A stretch of 64,000 nucleotides of DNA from G963662905 sp965230045 (GCA_965230045.1 OZ245940.1:4340001-4404000), one strand, 5' to 3'; positions 1 to 8,375 are shown, numbered from the stretch's first letter. Notes: generated from the letters alone by a model not told the origin. A program made the numbers and translations.

Positions 1-473
1 GATGTAATAAAACATTAGAATATAAATTGATGCATTGCGCCGCCTTGGGGAAATCGTATATTCCAACAAAGGTTAGTTTTGCAGCAGTTTCTGCTCGTAA
101 TAGATTTTATAATGTATGTCCTGGGCTTAGCACCAAAAAAAGCATTCCTTTCTTTTACAGCCGCCTGTACTCCAAATAGAATTTTTTAGAAATTATTCAG
201 GCTTAATCAGGGCAAACGCATCTTGATCAAGCTATATTTGTCAGGCTGGATATTTGTTGCGTTTGAAAAAAACTTACGTCTTGTGTCAGATTGATATATT
301 ACAGTTTTTCTGTTTGAAAGCACAAAGCAGCAAATTGCTTCATTTGCGAAAACCAGAGAGGTTATAAGCTTAACAAGAACCCTCAACAGCCTGAAAATGC
401 CGCAAAAAGATAAATCGGCTTAGACCGCAGAGCGGTCAATTATGTATAAAGAGTTACCACAGAACGCCACATA

Positions 474-491
474 CGACCCCGTCCGGGGTCG
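474..491. repeat. Short perfect palindrome
   Basis: CGACCCCG-TC-CGGGGTCG is an 8-bp perfect stem with a 2-nt loop. A second one of the same style, CAATCCC-TTT-GGGATTG, lies at 674-690. Compact GC-rich hairpins like these resemble REP-type sequences mobilised by RAYT transposases; no such transposase is visible in the window. Confidence 0.5.
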
Positions 492-498
492 AACCTTT

Positions 499-651
499 AA
501 TTAGAGTTCGTCTATAAAGTCCAACTTCAGCGTTGTTGCTCAAAATCTAAATCCTCATCCCGTATCTACGGGACTGCGGTTTAGATTTTTCACACGCCTT
601 GAATTTGAACTTTAAAGAGCAAACTCCCGACATTATAGACAGACTCTAATT
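499..651. repeat. Foldback (MITE-like) repeat, copy 1
   Basis: The ends are imperfect inverted repeats: the left end reads AATTAGAGTTCGTCTATAAA (499-518), and the right end read in reverse gives AATTAGAGTCTGTCTATAAT. Inside lies a second inverted repeat, AAAATCTAAA and TTTAGATTTT. The terminal motif TAGAGTTCGTCTATAAAGTC recurs at the right end of the element at 14903-15058, but the centres differ. There is no coding potential. Confidence 0.65.
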
Positions 652-935
652 AACATTTCCTTTTATAGATATGCAATCCCTTTGGGATTGAAGCCGAAAT
701 GGATTTAGACAGCTAACAGCTTTATTACCAATGAATTTGAAATGCATAGGAATAGGATTGTCAAAGAATGGTCTAATATTTATGATGCGTTTGCCCTGCA
801 GGCATAATAAAATTTCCAGGATTTTTTTCTACCTTTGTTAGACGAAATGTTAGACGATTTTAATTTTTCGCAAAAAAATTATTTTATAAATGATTGATTT
901 TAAGTATTTTAGATATGGTTTTGGCAGTGAAAAAA

Positions 936-983
936 CCTGCTTGACAGGCAAGAAGTCACTGGTTCGATTCCAGTACGCCCCAC
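936..983 (+). tRNA. Truncated tRNA-Val (GAC), 3' half only
   Basis: The anticodon stem-loop (CCTGC-TTGACAG-GCAAG, anticodon GAC), a 5-nt variable loop, a full T arm (ACTGG-TTCGATT-CCAGT) and the 3' acceptor strand ACGCCCC are present. The 5' half (acceptor GGGGCGT and D arm) is missing: the 27 nt upstream do not resemble it. The anticodon stem also carries a C-A mismatch. This is the usual trace of site-specific integration into the 3' end of a tRNA gene. The intact gene should lie to the left, outside the window. Confidence 0.75.
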
Positions 984-994
984 ACTATAAATCA

Positions 995-1028
995 GCCTGT
1001 TACGAAATACTTTGTAGCAGGCTTTTTT
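995..1028 (+). terminator. Rho-independent terminator behind the tRNA fragment
   Basis: The arms CCTGTTACGAA and TTTGTAGCAGG pair over about 11 bp (including G-T pairs) and are followed by seven T residues. It sits 12 nt after the acceptor end, as expected for the original terminator of the tRNA-Val gene. Confidence 0.8.
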
Positions 1029-1056
1029 TATGCGTCCATGAAAAATATCCTAAAAA

Positions 1057-1311
1057 TTATTCCTGAGGCTCGGCTGGTAATGCTTTGAGATGTTTGATGT
1101 AGCGTTGCATATTGAATGCTTCCCCAAAATTCATCAGGCGAAATATCTCAAAAGCCACACATTGCCCTATGAGCTGTTTGCACACAAAACCATCATAATC
1201 CGATTTGCGCAGGCGTTTAAAAGTTTCTTTGGTTTCCGGCGGGTTGTTGTCTTTCATTTGATTTTCCACAATCTCAAAAATCGCATCCCGCAAATCTTCA
1301 TTAATTTCCAT
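1057..1311 (-). CDS. Small conserved-looking hypothetical protein
   Basis: This is an 84-residue acidic protein starting MEINEDLRDAIFEIVENQM and ending PAEPQE. The composition is soluble and largely helical, with no signal peptide or membrane segment. A short motif, KSDYDGFVCKQLIGQ, in the middle looks like a conserved core, but I do not recognise the family. The frame is chosen over the overlapping plus-strand frame because its composition is protein-like. It is a single gene facing the tRNA terminator, with about 1.9 kb of gene-free repeats upstream. Confidence 0.6.
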   Translation of the reverse strand: MEINEDLRDAIFEIVENQMKDNNPPETKETFKRLRKSDYDGFVCKQLIGQCVAFEIFRLMNFGEAFNMQRYIKHLKALPAEPQE

Positions 1312-2465
1312 AGCTAAATATTTATGGTGTTCCGATAAAACGATAAACGAAGCAGGCCAGCTTGTAAACCAAACTGTTGAGCCGGAACAGTGTAACTGAT
1401 GGTAAAATTAAGAAATTTTCCTGCAATTTGATATAGCTTAAGCCAAATTACAATAATCCTACTGCAATGGAGTATTCAGAAATTGCGTCAATGCCTGGCC
1501 TGCAAGGTATCAGCATGGCTGTTGCAAGGCTGTTGCATGCGTGTTGCCTGTTCGGGCCATACTTCGCCTTTTTACCTTATTTGCCGAAAACCAATAATCC
1601 GATGATTTTCAGCTAATCCCAAAACTCCCAGAAAAGAAAACTATGCTCCCGAATACATATTGCAAGCAGCATTTCCGCAATAAACCATACAACCGAAATA
1701 TGCTCCAAAGCTATATCAAGGTCTGATCAAGTACATTTCAAATACAATTTAAGTACATTTCAATATGTAGTTGATACATATTTAATAGGCAGTTATATCA
1801 GATTAATATGTGTTAAATATGGCTTTGATAAAGCCATGAAACAGCTTTAAAGCCATCTTGCCCAATAAGCAAATTCCGGACATCATTGCGCAGAAACCGG
1901 AGGCCAAAAGGGGCTGAAATGATAAATATTTTTCCGGGGGTCTTCGCTATGCCATCGCTATACCATCGCTATACCATTCGCTGTAAAGAGCCTGTTCCTT
2001 ACTTTACGAAATCTGACAAATGCCTTTTTGGATATACTGAGCCATACCGCAAGCCGGAGGTATCTTTATTAAAGGCATATTGTATCCGGATTTCTGTGCA
2101 CTAAAGTCCGCAATGAGCAAGGCCACTGCAACAGTTGTGCAAGGATGTTGCAATGGTTTTGTCGATATGCTGCAGGATTGCAGTGTTTTCTCGAAGATCC
2201 TTCGCTTGCTTGTGATGCCGGGTTCTTTCGGTAGGTCGGATGCGTATATCAAACTTGGAAAATCCAAGAGCATTAGATTATCAGACGCACTTGCTTTTCG
2301 CACCACATAAAACTATGTTTGTGGTGCGAAAAGATAAATACTATCCGGAAAGCCAGAACTCCAAAGGCTCAAAACAAATGGCTTAATCCCATGAATTTAA
2401 AGTGGATATCCAATAATACAAATTCCTAATCCCTCTTTACATAAGCCGCTATTGACACTGCTATT

Positions 2466-2525
2466 GACGGAGCTTTTGGCGGAGCTATTGTCGGAGCTTT
2501 TGTCGGAGCTTTTGAGGGAGCTTTG
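2466..2525. repeat. 12-nt tandem repeat, five units
   Basis: Units such as GACGGAGCTTTT, GGCGGAGCTATT and GTCGGAGCTTTT follow each other without indels, and a weaker unit precedes them. Read on the plus strand they give a Leu/Glu tetrapeptide (ELLS-like). No ribosome-binding site or conserved protein context supports translation. Confidence 0.7.
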
Positions 2526-2624
2526 GATATTGAAGAGGAACAGCGAAAATGATCTTGCAATCCATGAAAATCAGAACTCCGGAGTATGCCAAATTGACAA
2601 GGATAAACCTAATCAAAGAAATGA

Positions 2625-2813
2625 AGCTGGTGTACTAAGGAGCCATCAGCTGGTGTACTAAGGCCATTAGCTGGTGTACTAAGGAGCCACCAGCTGGTGT
2701 ACTAAGGCCGTCAGCTGGTGTACTAAGGAGCCATCAGCTGGCGTACTAAGGCATTAGCTGGTGTACTAAGGAGCCATCAGCTGGCGTACTAAGGCATTAG
2801 CTGGTGAATTGCT
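2625..2813. repeat. Tandem repeat with alternating ~23/~21-nt units
   Basis: Nine copies of the core AGCTGGTGTACTAAGG (variant GGCG at two) are separated by alternating tails, long GAGCCATC and short CCATT/CATT/CCGTC. This gives a dimeric period of about 43-44 nt. The last copy degenerates to AGCTGGTGAATTGC. No flanking gene reads into it, and no Cas-like genes or hairpin-forming repeat units are nearby, so it is not a CRISPR array. Confidence 0.85.
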
Positions 2814-3268
2814 ATTTGTAGCTTGCACTTAAACACTGGTGCAGTTGCTGATTAAATTACTCCGTAGCAAACATTCCAATACAATTAACAGAGTGAATGA
2901 CTGGTCTTTGACTCCCTTCAGATCAATATGCACCGGAAATAGCAACGCGCTTGCAACAGCCGTGCAATGGTGTTGCATCAGTGTTGCAGAGGCATTACCA
3001 ATGATATGCACAGATCATTTAAACGCCTGTGATGATTTATCCAGGCAATAAAAACCAAAAGGCGGGCGTGTTCGTTTGGAATTTCCAGGAATAATATAAT
3101 GGCCTCACTTATCCGCACTTTGTCCAAACAATATCTATACTGGAAAGACAATCACAAAAACACTTTCACAAATTTAAAAATGCCAAAAAAAACGAACACA
3201 ATTATGGAAATAAAATATCAGGATTGTATTTTTAAAAATATTCAAGTGCTTTTGGCTGCTAGGGCACA

Positions 3269-3991
3269 TTATTTGAAATCATCAATCTCCTCCCCTATCT
3301 CCTCAAAAAACTGCCGCATTGCTCTATGGTCAGCCTCAATTTGTATGGGATATTTCTCGCGCAGCGCCATGAATTTCTTGAACCAGAACAAAAAACGGTC
3401 GGGCAAGGCTGGGGCTCGCTCGCTGCTGTTGCGGTAATCTACGGCTTGTTTTTTCTCCGACCATACGGTTGCCGAATAGGAGCCGCTCATTGGCGAACCG
3501 CGCAAGGAGATCAGGCGCTGGCCTTCTTCTTCCATATCGTATAAAGTGAGATCATCAGACTGCGTCCAGCTTTCCAGCACCGCACCCAGGCAGGGCGTAA
3601 ACCCACCCATATACATAGCACCGCAATTGAGAATGTAGGGGCGCATCAAAAAATATTCTGCCTTACTGAGGATTAAGTCTTTATGCTTGAGCAAAAGCGC
3701 AAAATTCTGCGTTACTTTCCAGTTCAGGCCGTCAATCCTCTTGAGAAAGCCTGCGCTAAAAAAATGCATATAGAGCGATTTGCTCATGATGACACTACCT
3801 TCATTGATTTTCAAATGATTATCATGAAATGTGTGTTTTGGAAAATCAACCTGAAATCCATTGAGATCCTGCAGCACATAAGAATCTTCTTTTTCATGGA
3901 TAAGTTTCAGTTTCAGTTCTTCGGGAATCGACCAATCATCGGGATTGATTTCAAGCGTAAGACCTGCATCTGTAGGGAATTGTTTTTTCAT
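3269..3991 (-). CDS. Unrecognised 240-residue protein, last gene of AAA operon
   Basis: I do not recognise this family. The protein is soluble, without a signal peptide or membrane helix, with a Trp/Phe-rich mixed composition. The central part contains a Gly/Cys-rich stretch (NCGAMYMGGFTPCLGAVLES, about 122-141) and then SLRGSPMSGSYSATVW (about 162-177), and the C-terminus is acidic (EEIGEEIDDFK). It is the fifth and last gene of a co-directional minus-strand series and starts 10 nt after the 148-residue gene, so the two are almost certainly co-transcribed. It may be an effector or structural partner of the ATPase; that is inference from position only. Confidence 0.7.
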   Translation of the reverse strand: MKKQFPTDAGLTLEINPDDWSIPEELKLKLIHEKEDSYVLQDLNGFQVDFPKHTFHDNHLKINEGSVIMSKSLYMHFFSAGFLKRIDGLNWKVTQNFALLLKHKDLILSKAEYFLMRPYILNCGAMYMGGFTPCLGAVLESWTQSDDLTLYDMEEEGQRLISLRGSPMSGSYSATVWSEKKQAVDYRNSSERAPALPDRFLFWFKKFMALREKYPIQIEADHRAMRQFFEEIGEEIDDFK

Positions 3992-4001
3992 GTTTTAGGT
4001 T

Positions 4002-4448
4002 TTAATGGGATAATAATTGAAGCAATTTTTCGGGATGTTCCGTATAAAAATCTATGGGCCGCAATTCTGTGCAGCGGTTTTTTAGTTCCAGCACATTTTT
4101 ATAAACAGCGATTTGGTTATCAATACTTTCCAGCTGCATATACGCCATCAGATTGATGTCAGAAGGCGCGTTGATACTTAATTTTCGTTTTTCCTGCCGC
4201 TCGATTTTCTTCCGCAGCTTATAGGCTGTGTATTTTTTAAACAGCCGGCGATAGCTGTTAAAGTTTTTCTTTAATGCAGCCAGCTCTTCCCTTTTTCCAT
4301 CTAAGGCAAGCCTGAAGTAAAAGGATTGCGCTTCGGTGTGATTCAGTTTTTCTTTTAGGGCGGCATAATCCATCAGTATTTTCTCAAAATCCACCAAATG
4401 AATATTGGGATCGAGCAAGTGCATCAGCAAATTAAGATCTATGGACAT
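4002..4448 (-). CDS. Helical, coiled-coil-like small protein
   Basis: This is a 148-residue protein with no recognised domain. It is almost entirely predicted-helical by composition. A basic Lys/Arg-rich central part (LFKKYTAYKLRKKIERQEKR, about 89-108) is flanked by acidic amphipathic segments, compatible with a coiled coil that contacts nucleic acid or a partner protein. It is the fourth gene of the operon, 90 nt after the 83-residue gene and 10 nt before the last gene. Nothing indicates a catalytic role. Confidence 0.7.
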   Translation of the reverse strand: MSIDLNLLMHLLDPNIHLVDFEKILMDYAALKEKLNHTEAQSFYFRLALDGKREELAALKKNFNSYRRLFKKYTAYKLRKKIERQEKRKLSINAPSDINLMAYMQLESIDNQIAVYKNVLELKNRCTELRPIDFYTEHPEKLLQLLSH

Positions 4449-4538
4449 ATCGGTAATTTTTAAACATAATTCTCCTGTCAGGAATAGGCTTCCTGATATA
4501 AAACACTTAATACCAGTTAATTAATTTAATCCGGCTAA

Positions 4539-4790
4539 CTAAACATTCTCTACGGCAGCATTTATGATTTGCGTCATCAGGTCAAATATTTTCAAACGCA
4601 ATACCTGAAGGTTTTCATCAAAATCCGGATCCGTACTGTCTTCGGCCAGTTCGTTGAGCGATTCGAGGTATTGTGTCATCAATACGAGCATGGCCAGGAT
4701 TTTTTCATTATTTGTTTCTGAGGTTTCAACTATCTGAGGAATTGTATCAGCAATTTTTTGCAGGTAATCTTTATATGCTTTCGCTTTCAT
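4539..4790 (-). CDS. Small acidic helical protein
   Basis: This 83-residue acidic helical protein has no recognised domain. An N-terminal amphipathic helix (KAYKDYLQKIADTIPQIVE) is followed by a hydrophobic heptad-like run (KILAMLVLMTQYLESLNEL) and a second helix near the C-terminus. The stop-to-start gap to the preceding nucleotidase-like gene is only 12 nt, so translation is probably coupled. It could be an adaptor or a regulator of the neighbouring enzymes; that is inference. Confidence 0.65.
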   Translation of the reverse strand: MKAKAYKDYLQKIADTIPQIVETSETNNEKILAMLVLMTQYLESLNELAEDSTDPDFDENLQVLRLKIFDLMTQIINAAVENV

Positions 4791-4802
4791 AATTGTTTGA
4801 TT

Positions 4803-5267
4803 TTAAATTTGTTCGACAAGATATTCCATTACTTTATCCCAATTTTCAAAAGGCTTCTGCCCGAAATGGATCCATGTACCTTTGAAGTCTTTGGCACCGC
4901 GCGCGTCCCGGTCATCTACAAGGAAATCGCCAATAAACAGGTTTTTATGATGGGATATATTGAGCTTTTTATAGGCTTCTGTACCCAGATGTTTTTTGAC
5001 CCACAGCAGTTTATCAGTCCATGCCGAAGGGTTTTCCCAGGGTGCGGTGCTGAGGATATAGGTATCAAATTTTTTAGAAAGCTCCCGGTAGGCTTCAATC
5101 GCTCCCTCCATAGGTTTCATCAGTGAGAAGATGCCGGGCACATCATCAAGATGATCCTTGTATTTGATTTGGACATCATCACTCAATTGACGAATCCCGC
5201 TTTTAAAATCGACCAACACATTGTCCATGTCAATGTAGAGGATCTTTTTTTCTTGTTCCTTTTCCAT
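4803..5267 (-). CDS. HAD-type 5'-nucleotidase (NT5C-like)
   Basis: The 154-residue protein has haloacid-dehalogenase motifs in order: motif I YIDMDNVLVD (nucleophile D13 and general acid D15), motif II ILSTAPW (about 71-77), and motif IV IGDFLVDDR (D118/D119). The layout matches the small cytosolic 5'(3')-deoxyribonucleotidase (NT5C) family, which removes the phosphate from nucleoside monophosphates. It lies between the AAA+ ATPase gene (42 nt gap) and an 83-residue gene (12 nt gap). In this setting it could change the nucleotide pool or process a signal nucleotide; the enzyme class is well supported, the role is inference. Confidence 0.85.
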   Translation of the reverse strand: MEKEQEKKILYIDMDNVLVDFKSGIRQLSDDVQIKYKDHLDDVPGIFSLMKPMEGAIEAYRELSKKFDTYILSTAPWENPSAWTDKLLWVKKHLGTEAYKKLNISHHKNLFIGDFLVDDRDARGAKDFKGTWIHFGQKPFENWDKVMEYLVEQI

Positions 5268-5309
5268 AAGTCTGTTTTTATCAAATTAATAATCAATAAA
5301 TATATAAAT

Positions 5310-6950
5310 TTATTTTCCAAATCCCAGTTTCTTTGCTGTATTAAATCCCGTTTCCTCCCGGCAATAGGCATGTATTTCGGTGCGTTCAGGCACATTGCCC
5401 TCAAGGATTCTTCGGATGCGGCATTTTTTGGCCACATTGTCTATTTGGCCTCCACTGAGCTCATAAGTTGTTGCCAGTTCTTCTGCAATTTCAAACTCCA
5501 ATGACGGTATTTTATCGAGCAGGATTTTCTTTCGGGTATCAGCATCCGGTAATTGAAAAGGGATTTTATACAAAAACCTCCGGTCGAATGCCTTGTCGAG
5601 CATTTCATTCAGGTTGGTTGTTGCGATCAGTATGCCGGTAAAATCTTCCATTTCCTGCAAGATGATGTTTTGCATGGCATTCAGCGTTTGACCGGCAGGT
5701 GTGTTGGCCTGGCTGTGGCGCTTTCCCAAAACAGCATCGGCTTCATTGAAAAGCAGTATGGGATAATGGCCGTGTTTCGCAAACATCTCGCGGTAATCCT
5801 TGAAAACCTTTTTGATGCGTTTCTCGCTTTCGCCAAACCACATGCTTTTTGTGCTGCTGATATCCACCGGGATAACCTCTTTTCCGCTCCTCCTGGCCAG
5901 CTGATATACACTTTCGGTTTTTCCTGTGCCCGGCGCACCATAAAACAGAACCGTGAAAGAGGGCTTCATGCCTTCGTCAATCATATTTTTGAAAACATTG
6001 TCCATATGTGCAGGCGAAAGGGCTTTTTTTAATTGCTGCAATTCTTTGTCTTCGCCTGCATTGTGAAAAAGCTTAACTTCTTTTATATCAGAGGCTTTAA
6101 CCTTGATGTTGTTTTGTTTCTGTGCCAGTTGATATTCCTGCGCTTCTTTGCCCAAAAGGAACCGCATGCCTTCATCGGTGATGTTGAGCTCATTATCGTT
6201 TCGGAAATGTCCGGCCACGCTTTCCACAAAATTGCGCTGTACCAGCTCATTGCCCTGACGTACCAAAGCCCTGCGCACACGCATCTGATGGTGCTTGTCG
6301 CTTTCCAGAAATTCAATCGCTTCCGAAATGCTGATATCATTTTCTCCATCAAAAAAGCGATATGCAAGAAAAATTAATATGAACTGATTTTCACTGCGCA
6401 AACCGGATTTCAGCAAGGCTTTTGCCGTAAATAAATGTTTGTTTTCCCGACATAATCCTTTCATTTCTGACTCCATATTTTCAAAGGAACTTGAATCCTC
6501 TTTGCAGCGCTCCATTTCCTGATAAAGATGGATGAGAAAATCAAAATTATTGTCAAAGCTTTTGAAGTTGTTATTGAGCTTGTCATTAATGACCCCGTCG
6601 ATGATACGCTCCGGCACATAATAATCCAGAGGCGCATTCCGCTGTGCGCTGTTGCTATAATCCTGTGCCCGGATCAGGCGCTTTTTCATCAACTGGTCCA
6701 GGTCTGATTTGTAATGCAGCATGCGGATGGCGGATATATCAAGATGTTCGGCCAGATCATTAAAACTGCAGTCGCCTTTTTCCATGCTTTGATGAAAAAT
6801 AACAGAGAAGATCACAGCCTGTTCGGTGCTGCAGGAAAGGAATGCCGACAACTGCTTCAGATGATTTTCCATGCGGCCCAGACTGGTCTTGCCCATCTTT
6901 GATAAGGCGCTTTTGTTGTGGATGCGTTCAATGGATTCGGCAATATTCAT
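5310..6950 (-). CDS. AAA+ ATPase with large helical N-terminal region
   Basis: The 546-residue protein has an N-terminal part (1-300) that looks helical and winged-helix-like, with no catalytic motif. The AAA+ module follows: Walker A GAPGTGKT (338-345), Walker B ILLFNEADA (398-406, Asn in place of the first acidic residue), sensor 1 IATTN (442-446), arginine finger FDRRF (455-459) and sensor 2 SGGQIDNV (499-506). This is a classic-clade AAA protein, probably a hexameric remodeller. It is the first gene of a five-gene operon and diverges from a WYL regulator 445 nt away. A TACTTTTG promoter-like box sits about 35 nt upstream. The Walker B Asn is a deviation, but the Glu needed for hydrolysis is kept. 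Confidence 0.9.
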   Translation of the reverse strand: MNIAESIERIHNKSALSKMGKTSLGRMENHLKQLSAFLSCSTEQAVIFSVIFHQSMEKGDCSFNDLAEHLDISAIRMLHYKSDLDQLMKKRLIRAQDYSNSAQRNAPLDYYVPERIIDGVINDKLNNNFKSFDNNFDFLIHLYQEMERCKEDSSSFENMESEMKGLCRENKHLFTAKALLKSGLRSENQFILIFLAYRFFDGENDISISEAIEFLESDKHHQMRVRRALVRQGNELVQRNFVESVAGHFRNDNELNITDEGMRFLLGKEAQEYQLAQKQNNIKVKASDIKEVKLFHNAGEDKELQQLKKALSPAHMDNVFKNMIDEGMKPSFTVLFYGAPGTGKTESVYQLARRSGKEVIPVDISSTKSMWFGESEKRIKKVFKDYREMFAKHGHYPILLFNEADAVLGKRHSQANTPAGQTLNAMQNIILQEMEDFTGILIATTNLNEMLDKAFDRRFLYKIPFQLPDADTRKKILLDKIPSLEFEIAEELATTYELSGGQIDNVAKKCRIRRILEGNVPERTEIHAYCREETGFNTAKKLGFGK

Positions 6951-6984
6951 GGCATTACTTTTTTAATGATTAACTTTTACAATA

Positions 6985-6992
6985 CAAAAGTA
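6985..6992 (-). promoter_or_regulatory. Bacteroidota -7 box upstream of the AAA operon
   Basis: Read on the minus strand the box is TACTTTTG, fitting TAnnTTTG, about 35 nt before the start codon of the ATPase gene. A clear TTTG element at the expected distance upstream is not visible, so the call is moderate. Confidence 0.4.
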
Positions 6993-7105
6993 ATAATGAA
7001 GTTCACCATCTATTACGGAAGTAAAGATAAAATTTTTCAAATTGGCTTCTCGGCTTAGTTCGGCTTCCATCGACTCCGCTCAGGGAACACGCTCACTACA
7101 GGCAG

Positions 7106-7246
7106 TTCGAAGACCTTATAGAATGGCAAGCAAACGGCTTCCCGGCTTCGCTCGAAGACCTTATAGAGTGTTTCCTACTCCGCTCGAAGACCTTAAAGAG
7201 TAGTGGTCAATCGGCTTCTCGACTCCGCTCGAAGACCTAAAAGAGT
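7106..7246. repeat. Four-copy repeat between AAA operon and WYL gene
   Basis: The core TTCGAAGACCTTATAGA or CTCGAAGACCTTATAGAGT occurs at 7106, 7151, 7183 and 7228 (spacings 45, 32 and 45 nt) and degrades slightly from copy to copy. Parts of the sequence (GACTCCGCTC) are common in dispersed Bacteroidota intergenic repeats. The copies lie in the divergent intergenic region of a WYL regulator, so operator function is possible but unproven. Confidence 0.65.
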
Positions 7247-7356
7247 AATGGCCGAATAGCGTCCAGAAAAAAATCTGTTTGAGATAAGTCAGTTTGTCTT
7301 TTCACGAAATTCCAGACAAAACCTGTTTTTTATGTAAAATTCCTGCATACTTATTG

Positions 7357-7364
7357 TACTTTTG
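7357..7364 (+). promoter_or_regulatory. Bacteroidota -7 box of the WYL regulator
   Basis: TACTTTTG fits TAnnTTTG and lies 31 nt before the start codon; a purine-rich AAAGGGAGCC just upstream of the ATG can serve as the ribosome-binding region. No clear upstream TTTG element is visible. Confidence 0.45.
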
Positions 7365-7395
7365 GGTGGAGAATTAATAAAAAGGGAGCCTAATC

Positions 7396-8373
7396 ATGCC
7401 GAAGAACAAAAATGCGCTGACACGCTATAAGATCATTAACAGGATGTTGCTGAACGGCCGTTTTGCAACGAAAAAGGAAATGGCCGAAAAATGCAGTGCA
7501 AAATTAAGTATGGACGTCAGCATACGCACCATTGAAAACGACCTGAACGCAATGCGTTTTGATTCCGCTTTGGGCTATGAAGCACCGATTAAATACGATC
7601 ACGGCAAACGTGCATATTATTATACGGAGCCTGATTATTCCATTGATGGGCTGAAAATCGGTGAAGAGGATTTTAAAAATATGCAATTGGTTGCCCGTAT
7701 GCTGGGCAGCTGCCAGAACAGCCCTGAATTTCAAAATTATGGCGGTTCTTTATGGAAAGTGATTAATCTGCTCAACTACAAACGCCTGCACACACGCAGC
7801 CGCAACCTGGATTTTATCGAATTTGAGCATCATCCACCCGGAAACAGCAAGGCATTCTTTGGCTTACTTGTGCAACTCATTCACAGCCGTACACCAATAA
7901 AACTTGATTATCAGCCTTTTGGCGAAGAAACCAAAAGCTACACCCTGCATCCGTATTATCTGAAAGAATATGATCAGCGCTGGTATCTGGTGGCCTGGTG
8001 CGAGGAGCGCAAAGCCCTCCGGATTTTTGGCCTTGAACGCATGAAAGAAATTAGCAGGCTGTACGACAAGCAGTTCAAACTAGGGCCACCCTTCAATGCA
8101 GCGCAGTTCTTCCGTGATTTCATCGGGCTGCATGTGCCCGACAGCCCTCCGAAAGAAATTGTACTCCGAATGAAAAACAAAAGCGGCTACTATCTGCTCA
8201 CCAAGCCAATGCACCACAGCCAGCAGCTCATAAAAGAGGAAAATGACCGGCACGAATTCCGTTTTCACCTGGCCATTAATCCGGAACTGATCCGTGAAAT
8301 ACTCAAATGGGGCAAAAACGCCGAAGTGCTGCAACCGGAGAGTTTGAGGGAGATTGTGGAGCGGGCGCGTTAA
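7396..8373 (+). CDS. WYL-domain transcriptional regulator
   Basis: This is a 325-residue protein. The N-terminal winged helix-turn-helix (about 8-60, including VSIRTIENDLNAMR) is followed by a linker and then a WYL domain (about 155-220) with the signature RWYLVAWCEE (W196-Y197-L198). The C-terminal part (about 230-325) has the WCX-type dimerisation layout and ends in the usual ILKWGKNAEVLQPESLRE. WYL proteins are ligand-responsive regulators that bind nucleotides or nucleic acid, and many control phage-defence operons. The gene diverges from the AAA operon, suggesting it regulates that operon. Its last 162 bp are duplicated at 10003-10164. Confidence 0.92.
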   Translation: MPKNKNALTRYKIINRMLLNGRFATKKEMAEKCSAKLSMDVSIRTIENDLNAMRFDSALGYEAPIKYDHGKRAYYYTEPDYSIDGLKIGEEDFKNMQLVARMLGSCQNSPEFQNYGGSLWKVINLLNYKRLHTRSRNLDFIEFEHHPPGNSKAFFGLLVQLIHSRTPIKLDYQPFGEETKSYTLHPYYLKEYDQRWYLVAWCEERKALRIFGLERMKEISRLYDKQFKLGPPFNAAQFFRDFIGLHVPDSPPKEIVLRMKNKSGYYLLTKPMHHSQQLIKEENDRHEFRFHLAINPELIREILKWGKNAEVLQPESLREIVERAR

Positions 8374-8375
8374 GC

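Larger units (their letters stand above)
1..935. other. Gene-free left end with short hairpins
   Basis: I see no convincing gene here, and no open frame of 60 codons or more is confined to it. It holds two short perfect palindromes (474-491 and 674-690) and a foldback repeat (499-651). Because a tRNA 3' fragment follows at 936, this stretch is probably the terminal, degenerate part of an element integrated at a tRNA-Val gene; that is inference. Confidence 0.5.
1312..3268. other. Gene-poor region made of local tandem repeats
   Basis: There is no credible gene; the short open frames here are repeat-driven or unsupported. The stretch is a mosaic of unrelated short repeats. A TTGC-rich module (GCAACAG..GTGCAA.GGTGTTGCA type) occurs in related form at about 1516-1550, 2117-2155 and 2942-2990. 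AAGTACATTTCAA is repeated near 1730-1762, and CCATCGCTATA near 1951-1975. Two longer arrays at 2466-2525 and 2625-2813 are listed separately. Confidence 0.55.

Noticed and set aside
1886..2310. Small genes in the repeat region
   Set aside because: The frames on both strands overlap and come from TTGC- and CGC-rich repeats; no start signals or family resemblance.
2625..2813. CRISPR array
   Set aside because: Units are only 20-23 nt, spacers are absent (the tails themselves repeat), and no cas genes are near.
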